Source: Rotaria macrura
Lineage: Eukaryota > Rotifera > Eurotatoria > Philodinida > Philodinidae
Direction of reading: 5' to 3'
Assembly (NCBI GenBank): GCA_900239685.1
Contig: OENT01000886.1
Span: 1 to 64,000 of the forward strand
DNA: 64,000 nt
The position numbers and the translations under genes were made by a program. Numbering within the stretch: the stretch's first letter is position 1; every line of letters starts with the position of its first letter. The notes below the pieces were generated by a model. The model searched no databases, was not told where the DNA came from, and was given only the letters and a program-made list of their open reading frames with translations. Positions 24,897-36,895 of the stretch are shown one piece after another.

Positions 24897-26322
24897 TTTT
24901 TTTATAGAATATTTTTGTATCATAGAATAAAAACACTTGTAATGTATCGTATATTGAATGAGGCATGAAGGTATTAGTGTTGTCCCAGGAAAAATTAGTG
25001 TCGGTACTTGCATTGCGTGTGCTGCATATACTAAAAGTAAGATCTGGTGCACTTATCTATCACTGACAGCCGATGACAACCATTGTGTACTGTACTTTTG
25101 AATGGGCTTGAAAACTTTTCATTTACATATAAGAAGTGTAGACTACTACCGTTTGTTTATCATAGTCAGCAGTAACAAAGTCAATTAGTGTATCGTTTGC
25201 TTGAAATCACAAGCTATGATCGTATGCGGAAAAAATCTACCCTCCATTGTAGTTAACAAAAGTTTAGCATGATGAACTACTATCGTGTCTGAGCAACTAT
25301 CGTGATCGAAATTTCTAACGAACACAAGTCGTGATCTGTAATTATATTTGGTCAGATATCCCATTCTTATGAACGAATATGTAATTTTAGTTTTTTTTTA
25401 AATGTTTCCAACCGTTAAATACTCTTCTATCAATTAAATCGATCCCTACTCCGAAAAATTCGAATACACTTAGATTTTTCTTAGTTAATTTTTAGAAGCA
25501 TACAATGGCCTTACTCTGTGAAAGCCTATGACATGTCCTAATAGAGGGTAAATTCACTGTCTTTCCTTTATATAGACAAGAACATAAATGGTTACAAACT
25601 GCTTTTGATTATAACAAAGACGCGGATAGGTTTGCTTTTTCAACAATATTGTTCATACGTTTCACAAATAACGTAGAATAATAATAATTAGACAACTAGG
25701 TTTTTTTATTCGATAGCTCGTTAATCATTGGAGAGCATAGCTACCATTGGAAATACGACGAACAGTTCACAATTTATTTGTATCTTACAGAGAGAAATAG
25801 ACATAACTATTATTAAATTCGAGGAAATACAAGTGTACATCCTAAAGTACTCGAGGAAATAACAATAGAGAAAAGCAACACACGAGATTCAGAGATAAAG
25901 ACTGATATATTTTTCAATGGAAAAACAGTAATAGTTTAAATTCATATTTTATACAGTCATGCGATGTACCAACAACGCCTCGGTGAACTTACAGTAACAA
26001 AAAATTGTTTATTTTCATTGAATTATCAGTTGTTTGCTTTCATACTATCTTGCCAGAAAACTTGAATTGTGAAACAACATTTAATACATGGTTAATACAA
26101 GTTGTAGAATCTAGCGCGAGACTTGAACAGTTCTAAATATCGAAAGAGAGTATATGAGTTTCGATTACTCTCCAAACACATCTCCACACTCCCAGAAATA
26201 CAAGATGAATAAACGTGATTATTTTTTCTACAACTAATGTTACAACAAAAATGACTACATTTGTTTGTCTAAACCTACGAAAATTCTAACAAATGAAATC
26301 TACGAGAATTTACAAAGAAAAA
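24897..26322. other. gene-less stretch between F-box and homeobox genes
   Basis: Contains the 3' end of the F-box gene (AATAAA near 24927) and, on the other strand, the 3' flank of the homeobox gene. No further gene is visible. Confidence 0.45.
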
Positions 26323-26711
26323 TTAACATGAACAAAACATAATGCTGTTTGCTTGTTGGTTACGAGAATTTATTCGATCAGCGATGACTACTGTTGGATT
26401 CAATTCGTCGATTTTTTTTCTCTCCTTCTGGCGTCGCCGCGTGAACCAACCGCTTAAAGTTCGCTCGGTCATTGACAGCTCAGAAGCCAATTCTATACAT
26501 CTCTGTTTCGTTGTATACCGATTATAAGCAAATTCAGTTTTCAATTTTTTCAACTGCCATTTTGAAAATACTTTACGTCGTAATACTTGTACAGTTGTCG
26601 TTGAAAAAGATGGTTTACTATTGTTTTTGTTTAACTGACAAGCACGTCGACGAGAATGTACATTTCGATACAGATCTTGAACGAGTTCTGTATGCCGTTG
26701 GGTGACACGAC
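26323..26711 (-). CDS. divergent homeobox gene, 3' exon (homeodomain with Arg at position 51)
   Basis: The exon starts after a TTTCTAG acceptor (26712-26713) and runs to a stop, with no in-frame ATG at its 5' end, so upstream exons are missing from this call. It encodes a roughly 60-residue homeodomain. Helix 1 includes WQLKKLKTEF followed by NRY, helix 2 is QRCIELASEL, and helix 3 is TERTLSGWFTRRRQKERKK. W48, F49, R52 and R53 are kept, but the nearly invariant Asn51 is Arg and position 50 is Thr. A short Asn/Gln-rich tail follows. The overall pattern is nearest ANTP-like homeodomains, but the class is uncertain. Expected to be a nuclear DNA-binding protein, with altered or lost base-specific contact at the TAAT core. 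Confidence 0.7.
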
Positions 26712-28827
26712 CTAGAAAGATAAATCAAGTTTTATGACTTAATATCTTTTGCATGATTTGGATCTTCGATTCGAGTTATGGATTTATCCTTCACGACATA
26801 TGAACTGTTTTCATCGCACAACAAGTTCATCGTTCGGCAGATATGTCCGGTTGGATGGAATGATGCTGTTACAAATTCATTTTATACAGCTACATTCACC
26901 ATGATCGATACTGAAATTCCTAAAACTTCTTTTCTGTGCACATTTGAGGTTGACAACTATTCATTATTTTCTGGAATCATTCTCAAATTCAAAATCTTTC
27001 ATATGTTTGTCCCTTGTGGCATAATCTGAATATGTTGAAAAAAGTAAGTGATCATTACCTGAAGATGATGTTCTTTTGTGACTCTGCTTGGTTATTTTCA
27101 TTTTGAGATGAGATTAAGTATTCATGAATCATGAATGTGTATATCTATCTTAAGTTGAGAGTTCACGAGCGGTCAATGCACGTCCATCAGACGAATCTGT
27201 TCGTATTTATATGCACACCCAGCACCAATCAATGAACGATTTAACTGTCCAATCATTGATCTGTAGAAACATTGCAACTCATTCATCAAGGTCATGGAAT
27301 AGAAAAAAGAAAAGAATTTTATTGACTAGTCGGATGTGCATAAGGAACATGCTTAGACACAATGAATAATATGTGTCTCGAACCGAAATAACATACATTG
27401 TTAAGTGTTTTACAATTCGTCGTGAGATTATAGCACTTGGGATGACAATATAAAATGCTACACGCATGAATTTCTTTAGATATAAACGAGTTTTGTGAAT
27501 ACGCGACTGATGCCTAGTTGAAAGTTATTGTTCCGATCTTTCCGCTCCGTGTTTCAATGTTTTTTTAAACTTCTACAAATATAGAGTTCTCGTTAAAAGT
27601 AATGGCTAGAATATAAACAAGAGAATATTCAAGCACTATTGATATTTGAATCATTCGTGTTCATGCAACAAAATTCTTTGAGAGTTACTCCTCATCCCTG
27701 TGTGAAAGTTCTTTTTCTTTCAAAAGACGCAATCCTCAAGATGAAAGTGCAGATATGTCGCCAGCGATGCGTTATTTGGAGTTGTAGAACAATATTAATG
27801 AATAGTGCCGATGCTTAGGAAGGTTTTTAAAGAATGTTCTACTTATTATTATTGTTATTTTAGTGACATTCACGATGGGTTTTAGTTGTTGAGCAGCTGT
27901 TATTTTATTATTGGCAGTTAACTGTTTTCGAAGCTGTAAGCTTAGCTTAGCTTTTTTCTTGATCCCATTTAAAAATTACAGTGTATAAGTTCGATGGAAC
28001 AAAATACTACTAATTATCAAAATCTGCGTGTATTTCTATCCAAAATGCGTTCTACATACAGAATTCTGCTAGGTTGTTATGCACTATTCAATGTAATACT
28101 TGGACACAACAGAATGCATGTAACTACACTTGTAGAACACGGCCTCATCTATGATTGATTTGAGTTATTGCACGCACAATTTTTTACGGTATAATGAAAC
28201 ATTTCGATTGATATGCAATGTTTGTTTTTTCTTGAACTTAGAATAGATTTAAAGAAGAATAACTTCGTGAACCTCTATGACAATGAATAGACATGAACAT
28301 ATATAACGATCATTCGTTCTATCTCATTCCCATGAGATAACTACTTAAGGAAGTGACTTGAGCATAAAAATGATATGTACTGTGATGAAAAATATTAGAA
28401 TTAGAAAACTATTCTAAGCGTAGAAAGTATTATTGATATGAGTAAGATCTATTTGATATTTGAAACTAGACTATCCATCGTCATTTTTTCCAAAAATATA
28501 GTCTAGACAAAATGCTTACTGTTACCAGCTCTAAGACTCATCCAAGATCATTAGTAGTTTAAGAATGTGAGTGCTAAGAACGGCTGATCCGACTGGTGGA
28601 CTACATTGGATTTTAACGAAAAACTATCGGATCCAATATGAACCTAATGGACAGTGTCATCCTGTATGAATAAATAACAGACATCAACCATCATGATGGA
28701 GAAATGACAAAAAAAACTTTGCTATTTCTTTTCTTCAGAAGTATGCTTATGTATGTAGATATTCGTACTTTATATCGAAAAATTAATCCATAAAAGTTTT
28801 CAAGATTCGTTATGCAAGACGCATAAA
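26712..28827. other. stretch likely holding unresolved 5' exons of the homeobox gene
   Basis: A minus-strand frame at about 26740-26890 looks protein-like but cannot be spliced in phase to the homeobox exon, so it is not called. The plus-strand frame at 26778-27029 overlaps it. The remainder shows no gene. Confidence 0.35.
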
Positions 28828-30719
28828 TTATTTATTGCTAGAAAAATCAGGTGTGATTAAAAGTTCATGTGCTATAACAAGAAGCTGTTCAAGAAATGCA
28901 TCAAGATCCGATCGTTTAGTACGATGATTTGTTATACACATTCTCAATGCGAATACATTGTTGTCGATGATAAATGTGGAAACAACAGCTATTCCACGTT
29001 CTTGAATAGTTACTAATAGTTGTTTGTTAAATCTGTTCATTGTATCTGAATCAGCATGACGTGAATCTGGTAGAATGTAACGAAAACAAACAATATTGAG
29101 TGGACCAGTACTGAGTAATTGAATTTCATCAGAATGTTGTCGGATTAATGAAACAAAGTATTTTGCTTGATCAACATTTTGTTCTATAATTCTACTGAAT
29201 GTTTCCAGTCCATACGTTTTAAATGTCATCCAAACTTTAAGTGATTTCATACTCCGTGCTAATTCAAGTCCATAATCACTGAAGAACGTAGCACCACTAC
29301 TTGGTGTAACGCCACCGTTCATCAATGATAAATATGATGCCGATTGAGCTAACGCTGCTTGATGTAATTGACCATCACGAATCAGAATACATCCACATTC
29401 GTATGGAACGAAAAGCCATTTATGTAAATCGAACGCAATCGAATCAGCTCGTTCAAGACCGATAAGCAATGGTCGAAGACGTTCCGAGCAACAAGCTACT
29501 GCTCCAATAGCACCATCAATATGAAACCAAAGATCATTAGGATGACGAGAACATAGATCAGCTAATCCATTAAGATCATCGATAGCACCAGTGCCTACTG
29601 TGCCTGCAGTGCCAACAACAACTCCAGCAAAATGTAAATCTATGACGCTTTCCAAGGCCTAAAGTAATAATGAAAAAGCAAGGTTAAAGATTAAGTTCGA
29701 TTATCTTCACTTTGACATGCCTGTAAATCTATTTGCCGCTGTTTATTAGTTGGAACGATAACTATGTTTTCTTTTCCGATGCCAAGGATATCGACTGCCC
29801 TCATAGTACAATTGTGTGCATCTGTTGAACAATAGATTTTCATCTTACGATCATGAAATTTTTTTCTAGCTACAACTAATGCTATTACCGTGGCTACAGA
29901 TGTACCACTGACGAGTACACCCGAGCTAGTATCATCATTTGGAAAGCCCATGATCGTTTTAAGCCATCTTAATACTTGACGTTCTAAATAGATGCTTGCT
30001 TGATTACCACCCCAGGATTGATTGTTCATTGTTCCTGTAATTAATTCAGCTAGAATTCCCATTGGTGAACCTGTACCAATAACCCAACCCCAAAAGCGAG
30101 GATGAATATTACCCAATGGATATGGCAGAATAAGCGAACGCACTTCCTCATAGACTTGCCATGGAGATTGACTCTTCATTGGAAGATCTTGTTGTTCCAG
30201 CGATTTTTGCACTGCTAGTGGTACTGGGCACCATGTAGGTCGAAGACGAAGATCTCGCAAATAATCGATCATATCGTCCATGATTTGATGTCCTAATAAT
30301 CTTGTTTCATTCCAATCCAGAGGATCTAATGTAATTTCTTCCATACTATGATTATCAGAAGATGATAAATTTGGAAATGTAATTGTATATGACCATATTT
30401 TTGATAGATGTCGACGACCAAAGTATATGGGAAATGTCACGTTGACACGATCACCACTTTCAACACAAATTTTAGAATCAGTCGATGATGTTTCTATTGA
30501 TAACAGATCAGTTAATAATTCATAAAGATTACTTGCTGTTTCACAGAGTCGATTTGTTACCAATGAACATCGTTCGTCATTCAATGAAATCGAGCTTATC
30601 ACTACATAATTGTGGCACAACTTCAATGTAATTGAGCTATTTGAATCAATTTTAAGTTGAATCGAATAACCATCGTTTAGTTGATGATATTCATCGGTCC
30701 TTGATGAAGACGATGTCAT
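28828..30719 (-). CDS. PLP-dependent group II (aromatic-L-amino-acid type) decarboxylase, two exons
   Basis: Predicted pyridoxal-phosphate enzyme decarboxylating an aromatic or related amino acid. Exon 1 is 30719-29721 (333 codons), exon 2 is 29658-28828, about 609 residues in all. Visible family features are LDPLDWNETRLLGHQIMDDM at the domain start (about 131-150), NIHPRFWGWVIGTGSPMG (204-221), H302 in the STDAHN segment that stacks on PLP, D381 in HIDGAIG, and the Schiff-base lysine K413 in DLHKW. Late motifs NIVCFRY and ALRMCITNHR match bacterial-type members best. Residues 1 to about 125 are an extension not found in the family and not recognised. The phase-0 join needs a 62-bp GC-AG intron (CAG|GCATGT donor, TACTTTAG acceptor); no GT donor keeps frame. 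Substrate cannot be read from sequence. Confidence 0.85.
29659..29720 (-). other. probable GC-AG intron in the decarboxylase
   Basis: Nearby GT donors (T|GTCAAA and A|GTGAAG) are in the wrong phase for the acceptor TTTAG|GCC. CAG|GCATGT gives an in-frame DLQ-ALES junction that fits the family. GC donors are a known minority class. Confidence 0.6.
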
Positions 30720-33700
30720 GAATCACTTTCTTATACTCTTGTTTACCGCTTGTCTAGGAATGAATCAAAACGAATCGAAATCAACAGAAGGGGACACATT
30801 ACATCAAAAGCGTTATCTCTTCTTTTGTGCACGTAATGACAGATTACGAAATCATAAAGTGTTGTGTGAGTATAGATATTCTTCTCGAGTGACATTCATT
30901 CCCTGTGTATATATTCATTGTCGAACAGGTGACTGTAGAAATTTGCTAACCTATATATTAACATCATCATCTTTTACAAGAAATCGCCTACCATTTTTTT
31001 CGAAGAATAAAGGCGGAATGTACTTCGAAAAACTGGCATTTATCGTTGAAATCTGATTCATATGTAATGATAATCAAGAAAAATACTTTCGAAAGAATTC
31101 CAACGAATGAAACTAGGTTAAACAAAGTGTGATCCGAGAATGATACGTAAAACATTAGGTATCATAGATCAATTAGAAAAGGCATTTATGATATTGATTT
31201 ATATCGATGGTTGACAAAGTTTCTAGTTTTGAGAAGAGAGAGTTCCAGAAAAGTGGCATTACTCGATTGATGATTTTTCAGAATTTCTTCGAAAATACAT
31301 AGTTTTTAAAGTATCTCTTCTAAAATCAAGAATTTTAGTCTTGCCAGAAGTAGATTATGTGAATAATATTTTACGCTAAATCATTATAAGTTACCATTAA
31401 AAAGATTTCGTCCTTGCACTCTCCTTGTGTTATATCATAAGCGTACAGTTTCTTTTACTTCGAATTATTAAGTATGAACGTCTATTAGAAAGAAAGAAAC
31501 AAAAACTAAAATATGTCGATTAGCTTTTTTACGTGTCAAGACAGGATAATCTAGGGAACAAAAGTAAATTTGTTTAATAAAACATTTTTTAAATCGAGAG
31601 AATTTAGTTTCTGTTTAACAATACAATATAATCTTTTTAATTTGTACATATCAACTAGTGTAATCATAAATGTGCTTTGTTTCATTTAATACAATTTGAT
31701 CATTTGTTTAATTTTCAAACCACTCGACTCGAAGAAAAGCGACTGTAAAACGGTTTGATTAGTTACGGTAAAATCCGGCAAAAATTTCAGGTAGCTATTC
31801 ATTGTTTTATGACGGTAAAAAGCACTAGTTAGAGCCCTCCAAACCCGACCGGGCTCCGGTCCAAAGGGATACTTTACCTGACTAACTTCTCGGCAACAGG
31901 GTTTTTACAAAGTGGACTTTCGCCACAAGGTTTCGAAAATCCTATTGACGAAGAGCGAAAATCTCAATTTTTTATGCATAAAGGTATGTTTTGAACTGTA
32001 ATTTATTGTGAATTTTATTCAAAAATTAAGCTGCAATTTAACCTATGTATATATAAATAGTAGAAAAAGAAACTGTTCCAAATTAAAATATCTAAATCTT
32101 ACTAACATCATAAATCAATAATTCAAATAATCTATCATCTGATTTTGTACTATTATTAATGACGCTATCAATATCATTTGAAGTATTATCGCTATCTCCA
32201 TTTATTTTGTTCTTCTAATCATTGTGGATAATAAAGAATTACTTTTGTTTTCAATCGCTAAATGTTGTTTATCATTAACTGTATATATTTTACTTTACAA
32301 CTCCTTCTTGTGTTAGACAAAAACACTTGATGCTTCGAGTGATTTCGAGTATTAAATTGTCATTGAGATCTTTTATTCAGTATTCTATGTGCAATTTGGT
32401 CGGATAATACCGATTCCGGGTCCGGGTTCAAAATTTCCGTACCCTACGGACTCTAATGATGCGTTCAGAATCAAATCTATCTAAGCTATAGAGTATTTCA
32501 ATATTAATTTTCTCTTTATTGGTACTCATACTTTTGCTTGACAACGTATCGATTAAGTGAATCTATGATTCATCCGTATACAGTCACAATGCGTGATCAG
32601 TTGTGCGGAGAACATACAGACAGCAAATAGCTAATGAAAGAAAACCTAATCGCATATCTGTAAAGTTTTATTATCAACTATAAATCTACATTTTCTTAGG
32701 AAAAAAAACGGATGAAAAATTAAAGCTACACAACTCACACACTACCTATTATGCTATGAAGACTGTCTATTTGCCCTCACGGAATAACAGAGTCGAGAAC
32801 ACATGTGATTTAGAGATAGGCACGGATAAGAGAAGTAGAAGTCAGCAGTGCACTATTTCTACATTTCTGTATATTCAAAGTAGAACAGTATAATTACATA
32901 AGCTACATGTCTTCAATCGATTTTGTTTGCTTTTACAGAGTAAGAATATTGAAACATCAAAAGAAAAGAATAAAATTTATTATCTGACGCATAAAAAAAT
33001 GATACATTCATAATTTCTTTAACTTGGCTGAAAATTCACACTGAAATGAACATCTGAGGTAGCATATCCAGACAAATTTCTCAATGTTTGCTAAGATTAA
33101 CCACGATTGCAGAATTTTGTGTGGTACAAGAACTTTAAAAATTGAGTCTGTTGTTCTATAGTCTTAAGTTTGATTTGAAGATTTTATTTATCAGAATGAT
33201 TTTTATTTTTACACTTTTTTTCACTAATATTATTAGTTTAATTATTGTAAGTAGCTAAAACAATGAAAAGATGTAAGCTAGAGCGGAACTGATCACTGAG
33301 TAGCGCAAGAGCTCGACTACTCACTGATCTATTATATTTTCTATCATTAGCATTGCCGTCTTCTACTTGAAGAGTAATTATTCGTGTCAAACTTAAAGCT
33401 AGAATTGAATATAGATTTTCAACTTCGTCTCTGTTTTTCCGAAGTACCACATGAAAAGAAGTGTTACGACATTTCCTTTGCACAATGGGAAAGTATGTCT
33501 GTCTTTATCCATATCTGACTTATGCATGACTGCGTATACTATACTTAGCAAACTACCAATGCTTAATCTTCTCAATCAATCAACTTTGTTAACGTAGTGT
33601 TCTGTGATTCATATTGGTTGATAGGAGTGAAAGGTTTATTGCCTGTTTTAATTCGCCTTATGCGAATAGTTAATGCCATCAAGAGGACCATCACGAAGAA

Positions 33701-34415
33701 TTGTTTGTTTTTAATACTTTTCTCTTTTGATTGCTGCCGGGCTCTGTTCATAGTTGAAATGTTATTGAATGTATGATGATTTTTTAAATTCAAGCAGCGA
33801 AACTTGTTGTTGTTATTGTTATTGTTCGAACACTATAAAGCATTAACAATTCGTAGGAAAGAAAGAGAAAAACAATACCAGTCAACGGTTTGTATTGAAG
33901 ATACTGAAAATTTTGAAATGCTTAATCCCAGATTTCTTCTTTTGTGTTGAATGACAAGTTTTAGGCAATTATAATTAGTCAGAATTTTTTAAAAAATGAC
34001 GTCAAAATCAGATATTCTACTTTATTCAAAACAATTAATGTTAATTGAGATCTACGGTTGAAGCACTTAGGATGAGTTCTCTTCTAAAAAGAAAAGGATA
34101 CGTTTAGTTTAAAGGAATACATGAATCGAAACTATCGTAGGCGCAATAATCCCTATGAATTTTTGAGCTGTTTAACATGTACCTATCATTATAATTTTGC
34201 GAAAATAGACTGCGATACAAATTCAATAAAATTGTTCACATTTGTTACGGAATATTCCCAAGATTTCAAAATCAGTGTCATCGAATACCGATAAAAATTA
34301 CAATTCAGATTTGTGCTTTGACGAACATTCTCATTCTCCTAAATTTGTACAAAACTATTTCACAGTCATTTCGTATCGTTATGCCTCATAAAAAGACATA
34401 TCTTTATATTTTAGC
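30720..34415. other. gene-less stretch between decarboxylase and cold-shock gene
   Basis: The plus frame at 30718-31056 starts on the decarboxylase start codon and has no domain. GC-rich patches at about 31828-31860 and 32398-32455 begin and end with TTAGAG-type sequence and may be the ends of a decayed transposon. Minus frames at 33238-33483 and 33572-33793 are weakly protein-like, but no splice joins them and no domain is seen. A promoter for the plus-strand gene should lie near 34.1-34.4 kb. Confidence 0.4.
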
Positions 34416-35324
34416 ATGGGCGATTGGAAACTCCACGGCTTGTCCAAACCAATCGATCGTGGAAATAGGGACTGGATTAATGAGTTTGCAAGTACGGATC
34501 CTGAGAGACCATCGATAAAAATTAATAGCGTTCGTATTCATTCTACTTCTCATGTGTTTGATTCGCAGCAGGATTATGTCGGTCTCATAGTGTATTTATG
34601 CGACGGAAGAGATGATTTCACGTTAAACAATGTTCATAGCCAAAGTGGTGATATTTATATCAAACAGTCGAACTGGTTCTGGAATAATCCAATGAATAGA
34701 CGAAGACGAAAAGTGTCTCTTCACAATAGACTGTTTTATTCAATATTCGGCTGCTGGAAAAACAAGAAATTGAATTTTGTTGGTGCCGGTTTCTCATATC
34801 ATCAAGGACAATGGAAGTGTAACTCTGGAACATTAAATACTATGAATAAGAATAATAACGATGACACATATCATAATGCTGATAGAAAACTGAATATTTG
34901 TGAAGAGAAAATCATTCTAACAATGTGCCGTTATTTCTATGTTAACCATGGATGGTTGGCAATGGCACCTAAAGAACGAGTTCCGTTTCATGCTTTGAAA
35001 CTAGTGCGCCTGGCAGGAGAAAAGCTGCTAAATTCGATTAGGAATGAAGACGTTTCTGAAGTAGACTCAGAGAGATTATTTAGTGGCAAAGTAATTTGGT
35101 TTGATCGCCAAAAAGGCTACGGGTTTATTAATGTTATTGGCTTCGAGAAAAACGTTTTCGTGCATTACTCCGCCATCTTAAATAAACCATTCGGACAGGC
35201 GGTCCTAGAGCGTAATGACGAGGTTGAATTTCATGTTGTCAAGAGTAATCAGGGATGGCAAGCTCGAAAATTGAAAAAAATTGATCATGGAAATACTCGA
35301 CAAGCAAACAGAACTTTCCCATGA
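34416..35324 (+). CDS. cold-shock-domain protein with unrecognised N-terminal region
   Basis: A 302-residue frame. Residues about 221-288 form a cold-shock domain (OB fold, binds single-stranded RNA/DNA): FSGKVIWFDRQKGYGFI contains RNP1 (KGYGFI, 233-238) and VFVHYS contains RNP2 (247-252), both intact. The domain is at the C-terminus. Residues 1-220 match nothing I recognise. They include paired aromatic/glycine stretches (DYVGLIVYLCDG 53-64; FVGAGFSYHQGQWKC 121-135), a basic RRRRK patch near 95-99, and a predicted helical segment near 160-205. ATG 34416 is the first Met of the frame but lies 2 bases after TATATTTTAG, which could be a splice acceptor, so an upstream exon cannot be excluded. 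A Y-box-like RNA-binding regulator is a plausible role, by inference only. Confidence 0.75.
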   Translation: MGDWKLHGLSKPIDRGNRDWINEFASTDPERPSIKINSVRIHSTSHVFDSQQDYVGLIVYLCDGRDDFTLNNVHSQSGDIYIKQSNWFWNNPMNRRRRKVSLHNRLFYSIFGCWKNKKLNFVGAGFSYHQGQWKCNSGTLNTMNKNNNDDTYHNADRKLNICEEKIILTMCRYFYVNHGWLAMAPKERVPFHALKLVRLAGEKLLNSIRNEDVSEVDSERLFSGKVIWFDRQKGYGFINVIGFEKNVFVHYSAILNKPFGQAVLERNDEVEFHVVKSNQGWQARKLKKIDHGNTRQANRTFP

Positions 35325-35575
35325 CATTTTATTTTGACGCTGCAATTTTTCATATTTCACGACCAATGGAAATAATCTAAAAACCCTGACAAACAAGAGT
35401 TTCATAGTTGGAAAATAATTTGCCTTCTACCACAATTGATCTTACTCCTTGATCAGTTGCAGATCTGTTGAACTAAGCGAACATTTGTACAGTTATCTTA
35501 TCAATAAAAACTTCCTGCTATCATTTTCTTATATTGATCACGAAGAATTAAGCTAGGACAGGGGTCCACACCGAA

Positions 35576-35608
35576 GTGACTGTGAATATTCTTTCGATTC
35601 ACAGTCAC
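35576..35608. repeat. perfect 12-bp stem hairpin 3' of the cold-shock gene
   Basis: GTGACTGTGAAT and ATTCACAGTCAC are exact reverse complements around a 9-base loop. Outer CCAC/GTGG bases add a further imperfect stem. It lies about 250 bp after the stop codon and could be in the 3' UTR. Confidence 0.6.
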
Positions 35609-36426
35609 CGTGGTTTCTTTAGAAATATTTTTACCAGACAAGTCACCATCCCTCTCCGTTAAGCATATGATACATGTTGAAATTCAAACAACATAGTACG
35701 ACACATGAAGAATTCTAATCAGGCTGCTTTCATGAATAGATCAGTGAACCAATACTCCACTCGGATTGTTTACTTCACATAAAATACAGTAATAGCTATA
35801 CGTTTTTTTTATAGACCCTAGTATTTCACCTATACACAAATTAGGAGAAGCAGAGGATAGAGCATTATTCTGTCTGACCGACTGGTCAGAAAAATATCAT
35901 TCTCATTTTCATGTAGTTGACCCTATAAGCAACATCATTTTTATAGGAATGAAGATTCTTCTTCGCAATTTATTAAAATCGAAACAAAAATAATGGCTTG
36001 GGACATAAAACATCACTCAGTTAGTATTTTCAAAATATTTCCTCTTCATTGAACTGGATTCGACTGATTTTGGTACCAAAAGAGTCTCTGTTCCACTCTG
36101 TTAGAAAAAATATTGAAGTTTTTATTGTAGAATCAAGTGAAGCAGTCTAAAATATTTTTCTCAAGTAGAAGTATCATTTTTCTGGAATAATCGCATACTT
36201 AAGATAAAATAGTTCTAACTATCGTTTTACATAGATTGAAAACGATCCTAATCTTTACTATTCACCTTCACTCTTAGCTGTATCGAAATCAAACAAAACC
36301 TAAGAAAATATTTTGTCTACTTTTGGACTATTGATCCAACTAATATACTTTTCTATATCGTATAGACTTGATTATGAGAAGTAAAACTTTTTTTAATCTG
36401 TAGAGTTAAATGAGTGATACGCAGTC

Positions 36427-36452
36427 ATCAGTTTTTTTCGAAAAAAACTGAT
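36427..36452. repeat. 26-bp perfect palindrome
   Basis: ATCAGTTTTTTTC is directly followed by its exact reverse complement with no spacer. Intergenic. Confidence 0.6.
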
Positions 36453-36895
36453 AACAACAAACAATGAAAGTTTTCTTTCATGTTCAATTCAAAATGAATT
36501 TTTTACTTCTTACGGAATATCTGTCATTTTTCATAGTCTATTTATATCGCGTCTTTTGTAATTCTTAGTAGTAGTTCTCACAGATAAACTTATTTTTTCA
36601 CTTCTCGCGATTTATTTATACTGATTATCACGGTATCGTATGATTTATGTTGTATCTTTGAATTACTCTAATTAAATGTTCGATATATTCTTTGTAGGGA
36701 ATAGAAGGTTGTATCTTAGCGTAAAATATTCATCAAAGTCAAGTTCAGTAAAGAGATGAAAATTTGAAAATACAAATAAGTTAATCCTCTAAATTCCATC
36801 CATCATTTTGCTCGTATCACATTTGATCATATAATTTAGGTTGTTTCTTTATTTCATCAGATATTGATTACGAATGTAGTTTTTTGTTAGCTGAA

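Larger units (their letters stand above)
35325..36895. other. gene-less stretch, 3' flanks of two converging genes
   Basis: Contains two strong inverted repeats (annotated separately) and otherwise AT-rich sequence without a supported gene. Confidence 0.45.

Noticed and set aside
26740-26890. Minus-strand protein-like frame as an upstream homeobox exon
   Set aside because: No donor gives an intron of normal size in the phase needed by the acceptor at 26712.
30718-31056. Plus-strand frame of 112 residues with a hydrophobic start, diverging from the decarboxylase
   Set aside because: Its ATG overlaps the decarboxylase start codon. It has no recognisable domain and looks like promoter-region chance.
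31828-32455. Possible hAT element with TTAGAG ends and GC-rich CCCGACC/GGGTCCGGG termini
   Set aside because: The inverted repeats agree for only about ten bases and the flanking 8-mers do not match.
33238-33793. Two minus-strand frames as exons of one gene
   Set aside because: No GT-AG pair joins them in phase and neither has a domain.
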